In this document: one piece after another, positions 58,073-64,000 of the stretch
How positions within the stretch are numbered: position 1 is the stretch's first letter
Layout: every line of letters begins with the position of its first letter
From: Anomaloglossus baeobatrachus
Taxonomy: Eukaryota > Chordata > Amphibia > Anura > Aromobatidae
Reading direction: 5' to 3'
Assembly: GCF_048569485.1 (NCBI RefSeq)
Contig: NC_134353.1
Span: 707,537,341-707,601,340, forward strand
DNA length: 64,000 nt
The notes under the pieces: model-generated
The model's input: only the letters and a program-made list of their open reading frames with translations
Database searches by the model: none
What the model was told of the DNA's origin: nothing
Translations under genes and position numbers: made by a program

Positions 58073-59748
58073 CTCTTAACCTATTGTGTGGTTAATATAT
58101 ATACAAAATCACAATACATCACATCTCCATCACAGTTCACATATCACAAAATTTCGAAAAACCACAGGACACAATTCACATTATACTGCACGACAATACA
58201 ACAACGTAAATGGTGTCTCCAGGGAGAGGTACAGGACAGCCATCAGTCCACCTCCCTGCACAATAAAAAAAAATATATATATATTTTCTTCAGTGTGTTG
58301 ATAGCACTGGTAAATCTATCCCAATGAGTGATCAAGACTTGAGGCTGTCTGAACATGCCTTATAGCATGGTGTCTCACCACTTGCCTCATAAAACAGACC
58401 AAGATGGAGCCTGGACCTCACCATGTGTTGTGGAAGGTTTTGATAAAATTTACCTATGTCTTCGGAACTCTGCAAAACATTAGAATAAGTACAAAATGAG
58501 TCAATTACGTTGCTAAACCAGAAATTGCTGCAGTCAAAAAAAGGTCCCTGCAGCCTTTAATCACTTCTGTGAAAAATGTCTCCTTAGTTGTACATCACTA
58601 TCAACTGGGGGACTCTAGATCATGAGGCCAGTCACATAATTTAGGAAATACTGCCGATGCTGAAGTATACTCTTGGATATAGAGTATGGATTCAAAATCC
58701 ACTTAAAAAACTGTGTTACATTACATTAGATGTGACGACCATTACAACCTCTAGAACACTCTGATCTTCTTAAATCACCAAGCAACAGTAAGAAACCATA
58801 ACATGGCACTTGTATTTGTAATATTGTCACTAGGTTTTAACACTTGGGGTTTTTTCTCCTAAAAAGTAAACATGGACTCAAGATAGATCTTGGATAGATG
58901 GACTTTGCAAAGTTACTAAGAATTATGCCAAATGTATACTACAAGTCTACTTTGCCATAAGTTCAACTGTGGTATTATAGCGTTCACTCAACCTTCGTCT
59001 GGCTGAATAGGTACAAGTGTAACTATTCCCTTTTTAAATTGCAATAATTTTTTTTTTCCGAAAAGCCGTAGAGGGCTGAAATTTCGTGACATCTCAGCAG
59101 TTTTGGTCCAGAATATATTGGCCAAATTTCAATAAAATATCTCCACCCCCTTCCGAGATAAGGGGTCGAGAAATTTTGGCAAAATTATGCAGCCTGACAA
59201 AGGTTAAAAAGGTCTTGTTATGGATTTTTTTTTTTTTTTATTTAAACAGAGTTCCAATTCATTCTGCTACATTTATTTGGGAATTTTTTTTTGTGCCCTT
59301 TGGTTCGTTCCAACATTTTGTGTCCTAAGAATAATTGTGAAAATGTTCGCTTGAACCAACAGGGCGTATAGTTCAAAACTTACTCCAGTGTCAGGTTCTC
59401 TTTTTAAACAATTGAAACAGAAGGCACTGTATAGCTTCCGCATTCAGATTTTGGGCACCCAGGTTACCCCAATTGAAAAATTCAGGGCTCTCATCCTGAA
59501 GTGCTGCCCGACGTAGAGCACCTGGAAATATCATGTCTTATCTTTTACATGGCCTTAGCTAAAATGCCACTATCTTAAGTCACTGGCAAAATAACTTTAG
59601 TATAAAATATTCTAAACTACTCCTATTTAAACTAGCACAATTAAATATAATAAAATAGACTCGTTATGAGCCGGTTAAGAATTAGACTACTGTCATGGCA
59701 AGATGGTCAGACCTCAAAACTTTAGACACCAGTGAATTTGTGATACGG
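58073..59748. other. Mostly unique A/T-rich sequence
   Basis: A short (TA)n run near 58273-58285. ccacccccttccgagataag at about 59143 looks like part of a dispersed repeat, but I cannot bound it. No gene is seen. Confidence 0.45.
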
Positions 59749-60626
59749 TACAGTTGAAACCAGAAGTTTACATACACTATCTATAAAGACACATCTGCAT
59801 GTTTTTCTCACTATCTGACATGAAATCAGAATAAACCTTTCCTGTTTTAGGTCAATTAGGAACCAAAATTATTTATGTTTGCCAAATGCCAGAATAATGA
59901 AAGAAGGAGAATGTTTTAAGGCAATTTTATTACTTACTGCAAAGTCAAAACTTTACATACATTTCATTAGTATTTGGTACCATTGCCCTAATACTGTATG
60001 ACTTTGGTCAAATGTCTTGGAACTCCATCCACAAGCTTCTCACAATAGTTGGTAGGAATTTGGGCCCATTCCTCCTGACAGAACTGGTATAACTGAGCCA
60101 TGTTTGTAGGTCGCCTTGCTCGCACCTACCTTTTTAGTTTTGCCCATAAATTTTCTAAAGGATTGAGATCAGGGCTTTGTGATGGCCACTCCAAAACATT
60201 GACTTTGTTATCCTTAAGCCACTTTGTAACCAGCTTACCAGTATGCTTCAGGTCATTGTCTATTTGAAAGACTTATTTCCACCCAAGCTTTAAGTTCCTT
60301 GCTGATGTCTTGACATGTTGCTTCAGTATTGCTACATAATATTCTTTCCTCATGATGTCATCTAGTTTATGAAGTGCACCAGCCCCTCCTGCAGCAATAC
60401 AACCCCACAACGTGACTGACACTGCCACCCCCGTGTTTCACAGTTGGGATAGTGTTCTTAGGTTTCAAAGCTTCTCCCTTTTTCCTCCGAACATAGCAAT
60501 GGTTATTATGGCCAAACAGTTAAGTTTTAGTTTCATGAGACCACAGGACAGGTCTCCAAAAATTAAGGTCTTTGATCCTATGTGCATTTGCAAATATTAG
60601 TCTGCCTTTTTATGATTGTTTTGGAG

Positions 60627-60941
60627 TTATGGCTTCTTCCTGGCAGAGTGGCCTTTCCGCCCATGCTGATACATTACTCGTTTCACTGTGGATAATGACA
60701 CAATCTTACCAGCTTCCGTCATCATCTTCACAAGGTCTTTTGTTTTTGTTCTTGGATTGATATGCACATATCTGACCAAAGCACATTCATCTCTGGTACA
60801 CAGAACCCATCTCCTTTCTGAGAGGTATGATGGCTGGACATAACCATCTTGTTTGTACTTGCATATAATTGTTTGTACAGATAAACGTGGCACCTTCAGG
60901 TATCTGGGAATTGCACCCAAGGATGAACCAGACTTGTGCAA
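60627..60941 (-). pseudogene. Tc1 transposase N-terminal fragment (copy 3)
   Basis: Helix-turn-helix region (MHKSGSSLGAIPRYLKVPRL) and following linker; the remaining transposase (60000-60600) lies in other frames. Confidence 0.8.
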
Positions 60942-61095
60942 ATTCAGAATTCTCTCCCTGAGACCTTAGCTTTTAACTTTCCCATGATGCTACACAAAAA
61001 GCAATGTGTTTCAGGTGTTCATTAAAATAAGACGTTTCCAAACACATATCATCATATGGGCTGTCCCAAATAGTTTAAAAGGCATAGCACTCTTA

Positions 61096-61667
61096 GGGGT
61101 ACTTTGCACACTACGACATCACAGCTGCGATGTCGGTGGGGTCAAATCAAAAGTGACGCACATCCGGCGTCGCTGTCGATATCGTAGTGTGTAAAGCGAT
61201 TTTGATACGATTAACGAGCGCAAAAGCGTCGTAATCTTATCATCGGTGTAGTGTCCGACATTTTCATAATTGCGCGGCGGCGATGGTACGATGTTGTTCC
61301 TTGTTCCCCTGCAGCAGCACACATCGATGTGTGTGAAACCGCAGGAGTGAGGAACATCAGCTTACCTGCGTCACCGCGGCTCACGCCGGCTATGCGGAGG
61401 GACGGAGATGAGCGGGATGTTTACGTCCCGCTCATCTCCGCCCCTCCGCTTCAATTGGCCGCCTGCCGTGTGACGTCGCTGTGACGCCGCACGAACCGCC
61501 CCCTTAGGAAGGGATGTCGCAGGGCAGGTGAGTGCATGTGAAGCTGCCGTAGCGATAATGTTCGCTACGGCAGCAATCACAAGATATCGCTGCTGCGACG
61601 GGGCGGGTACTATCGTGCTCGGCATCGCAAGCATCGGCTTGCGATATCGTAGTGTGCAAAGTGACCC
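61096..61667. mobile_element. Hairpin MITE, CTTTACACG family, variant copy 4
   Basis: ggggtactttgcacactacg ... tgtgcaaagtgaccc; TTA at 61093-61095 and 61668-61670. The empty site is visible in Tc1 copy 2 near 47331 (inverted: tactcttagtgtatgt), proving a TTA duplication. Confidence 0.9.
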
Positions 61668-61885
61668 TTAGTGTATGTAAACTTTTGACTATGCAGAAAG
61701 TACGGTAATAAAAATGTCTTAAATCATTCTCTCTTATTATTTTGGCATTTGGCAAATATAAATAATTTTGGTTCCTAATTGACCTAAAATAGGAAAGGTT
61801 TATTCTGATTTCATGTCAGATAGTGAGAAAAATCTGCATATGTGTCTTTTTAGATAGTGTATGTAAACTTCTTGTTTGAACTGTA

Positions 61886-62944
61886 CATGTGTTCCCCACA
61901 TTAATAAAAACCATTTCAGTACCAATGTTCTACAATGTGATAGAAGGTCCCCTTGGACATTAGGGCCACGTTTTACGTAAAGCCGCTACACCCCATTTAG
62001 CTACACAATTTTTTTCTCCGTTTCCATGAAAGAGTTAAGACCAAAACCCCAAAGAAAGCACAAATGACTCTTCCCTGCCTATTTTAATTTGCTGGTAGAA
62101 TATACAAAGGCTGTAGTCAGTGCAGAATTCTTACATAAGGTAAAGTAAGCTCTCTGTTTACACACTGATTTTTAGCTATTGTGCTGTAATATTTGCTCAT
62201 GCAAACCCATTACACAAATAACTGCAAAGCAAGAAGGAAGCGTATTGCATCATGTTAACGTCTGCTGTCATGAAAAGAGTGGGGGGTAGTTTTTATAGGG
62301 TGGAGGATACAAGGGGTTGGCGTGCATTGCCAGTATTAGCTGGGATGGTGGCACACTTCCCTGCAGTGCTGCAGCTGCCACTTGTCTGCCCTAGAGTTTA
62401 CGATCACACATGTGTATGTAAGAGCATGGGCACCCTGCCAGCCAGGGAGGCCCTAGATAAAGCTTCCCCTGGCGGGGAGCCTGGCTCTACGCTGACATGA
62501 GCAGGCAGAAAGAGGTGTCAGGCTGCGCGTGGCGCTTGCTGTGCATCTCTGATCAGCAGATGTTAATGTGGCGTTGCCAAATCTCTCTGTGGGTTAACAC
62601 CCTAGAAAATACATACACATTAAAGGAAGGGCATTGATGTGTGTCACCATGGTAGAGGCCAATGTCACAAAAGAGGCTATTCATATCTATGTAGCTCTTC
62701 CTCTCACATTTTCAGCATTCACATTTACAATATTAAGTTGACTGGTACATGTAGTAGAGCTGAATATGTCATTTAAAGTGTTATTTCCATCTACAAAAAT
62801 AGGTATTGTCACATAGTGCTAATCAAAGCAAGCAAGTTTGCCATTTACTGCTTATTAAAAAAAATTACAGCTTTACTTTAGATATTGACACTTTTGTTTA
62901 CAGCTTGTTGCCTTGGAAATTGGCCGCCTCTCAGAACATGCACA
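61886..62944. other. Mostly unique sequence, no gene recognised
   Basis: 62215-62600 is less A/T-biased and free of repeat ends. An 82-codon frame there (62252-62500) has no family resemblance. Confidence 0.4.
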
Positions 62945-63060
62945 GTGCTTACAAGCTGTTTTCAATGGAGTTTGTAAGCACTATTTCGAAGCTGGCCAGG
63001 ATATCTGGAGCACACGGTTACCTTCTAATCCCTGCCAGCTTCAGCGTAGTGCTTACAAAC
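62945..63060. repeat. Inverted-repeat block (GTGCTTACAA)
   Basis: gtgcttacaagctg (62945), ttgtaagcact (62972) and gtgcttacaaa (63050) form inverted and direct copies; a related piece is at about 19993. Probably a MITE fragment. Confidence 0.5.
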
Positions 63061-63099
63061 GAGACAGCAGCGGTGGTCGGAACCCTAGCCAATGAGAAG

Positions 63100-63310
63100 T
63101 AAATAAAAGAATAAAAGTCCAGAAAATAGACAGAAAGGGTCGCACTCCACAAGGATCTGGATAGATACAAATCTTTAATCCATGCTCAAATCAGGGATAC
63201 AGGTGGTGAGGGAAGGTGAGGTTGTGCAGCTCCGGACGACGGCGGGCCGTTTCGCAAACCAAATGCAAAGTCTGTCTATAAAGCCATAGCCTTGTGGCCT
63301 TCATACTATA
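63100..63310 (-). other. Possible further hammerhead-family fragment
   Basis: Minus strand: TATGAAGGCC ... GCGAAACGGCCCG ... GATTAAAG ... GTGCGACCCTTT. The GAAAC box and a GTGCGACCC tail resemble elements B-E, but the first box is changed and no duplication was found. Confidence 0.3.
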
Positions 63311-63645
63311 TTTTGAGGATCCTCTCTCTGATATAGCTATATTTCCCCCAAAAATGGAAACCAAGAACAAACAGTAAAGAAAACACATAAATAGGAAATG
63401 TTTGGTATTGCTTCCCTACTTCTGGGATCTGTTCTCTTTATAACAGGGTTTCCCAGGATTAGAATAACATGGCTGCTTTGTTTCAGAAACAGCGTCACCA
63501 TTGACCATTGGTTGCGAGTGGTATTGCAGCTCAGCTCTAGTAACTTCTGTGGGGCTGACAACCATGTTTCTGGAAGAAAGCAACAAGGTTTTTCTAATCT
63601 TGGCAAACTGTTTTTTACCAAATGCAAGACATACAGGAAAGCTTA

Positions 63646-64000
63646 GGCCGGTTTCAGATGTCTGTGTTTAATCAGGTCCAAGTCACACGCATGGTTATGG
63701 TCATACGTGTGTGATACGTGTGTTACGCATATGTCACATGTGTGACATTGTGTTTGCATACGTGTCACACGTACTGGAGAAAACACGGATCTTTTAAATA
63801 AAAATATTTTCTATATTTACCTGTATCCAGCGTTTTTTTCTTCGGCTCTGCTGCCTCCCGCTCCTGACCGCCGCTCATTATACTCATAGAATATTCACCG
63901 AAGTGAGGCGCTGGAAGCTGGAGCATCGCGGGTACAGCACCGCTGAGGACAGCATTGCGGGGACAGATGAGTATTCACAAAGCAATGTGTGCAGTGACGG
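63646..64000. mobile_element. Hairpin MITE, left part, cut by window end
   Basis: ggccggtttcagatgtctgt after TTA, followed by repeated cacacg/cgtgtg words. The right end lies outside the window. Confidence 0.55.

Larger units (their letters stand above)
59751..61883 (-). mobile_element. Tc1-type transposon, copy 3, with MITE inside
   Basis: cagttgaaaccagaagttta after TA (59749-59750) and the inverted end cttgtttgaactg before TA (61884-61885). Without the inserted MITE it is about 1.56 kb, like copy 1. The minus-strand transposase is decayed; the clearest piece is 60627-60941 with RYLKVPRLSVQTIICKYKQD and CTRDECALVRYVHINPRTKT. Confidence 0.9.

Noticed and set aside
62252-62500. 82-codon frame in a repeat-poor region
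   Set aside because: No family resemblance; length is within chance expectation.

Overview
The window looks like anuran (frog or toad) nuclear DNA. It holds one real protein-coding exon, the main coding exon of the transcriptional repressor HIC2, on the + strand at 3788-5416. Most of the rest is transposable elements of amphibian type: Tc1/mariner, hAT, piggyBac-like and PIF/Harbinger-like hairpin MITEs, an L2-type LINE, a tRNA-headed SINE and LTR fossils. No bacterial or viral gene system is present.

Layout. 1-3759 is HIC2 intron with one MITE, ending in a splice acceptor at 3758-3759. 3760-5416 is the HIC2 exon. From 5417 to about 10.75 kb (perhaps 12 kb) lies an A/T-rich, almost repeat-free stretch that fits a long HIC2 3'UTR, with let-7 seed matches and one small MITE. 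From 13.3 kb on, the sequence is nested repeats. 13.3-14.9 kb is a Tc1 copy. 15.3-19.8 kb is a long inverted-repeat element split by a 3.1-kb TTAA-flanked transposon. 20.9-22.4 kb is another Tc1-like element. 25.0-26.5 kb is a hAT with an exact 8-bp target duplication. 26.6-28.0 kb is a mariner. 28.8-30.5 kb is a BED-finger hAT transposase relic. 31-33.4 kb is a TIR element filled with LTR fossils. 35.5-37.6 kb holds Tc1 and mariner relics. 41.3-42.0 kb is a 717-bp palindrome. 46.9-50.8 kb has two Tc1 copies, one carrying a SINE and a solo-LTR-like fossil. 50.9-54.6 kb is an L2-type LINE split by a hAT. 56-62 kb has more MITEs and a third Tc1 copy.

The most interesting signal is a dispersed element family seen five times: A 15332-19775, B 23033-23472, C 34486-34923, D 35859-36296 and E 39771-40211. 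Each is flanked by an exact 13-18 bp target-site duplication, as left by target-primed reverse transcription. Each carries a CTGANGA box and a GAAAC-like box separated by a short hairpin whose sequence differs between copies while pairing is kept in four of five. That layout resembles the hammerhead ribozyme core. The GAAAC box usually runs into a palindromic ACGCGT, and AATAAA follows about 15-30 nt later in four of five. Three copies (B, C, E) share a 3' hairpin followed by AGGTRAG. B-E are all 438-441 bp long although their internal architecture differs. Penelope-like elements are the known vertebrate retroelements with hammerheads, so a non-autonomous Penelope-like or retrozyme-like family is the leading guess; ribozyme activity is inference.

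The nested insertions give relative ages. The HIC2 exon and its downstream flank are almost free of repeats, while everything beyond about 13 kb behaves as a transposon sink.
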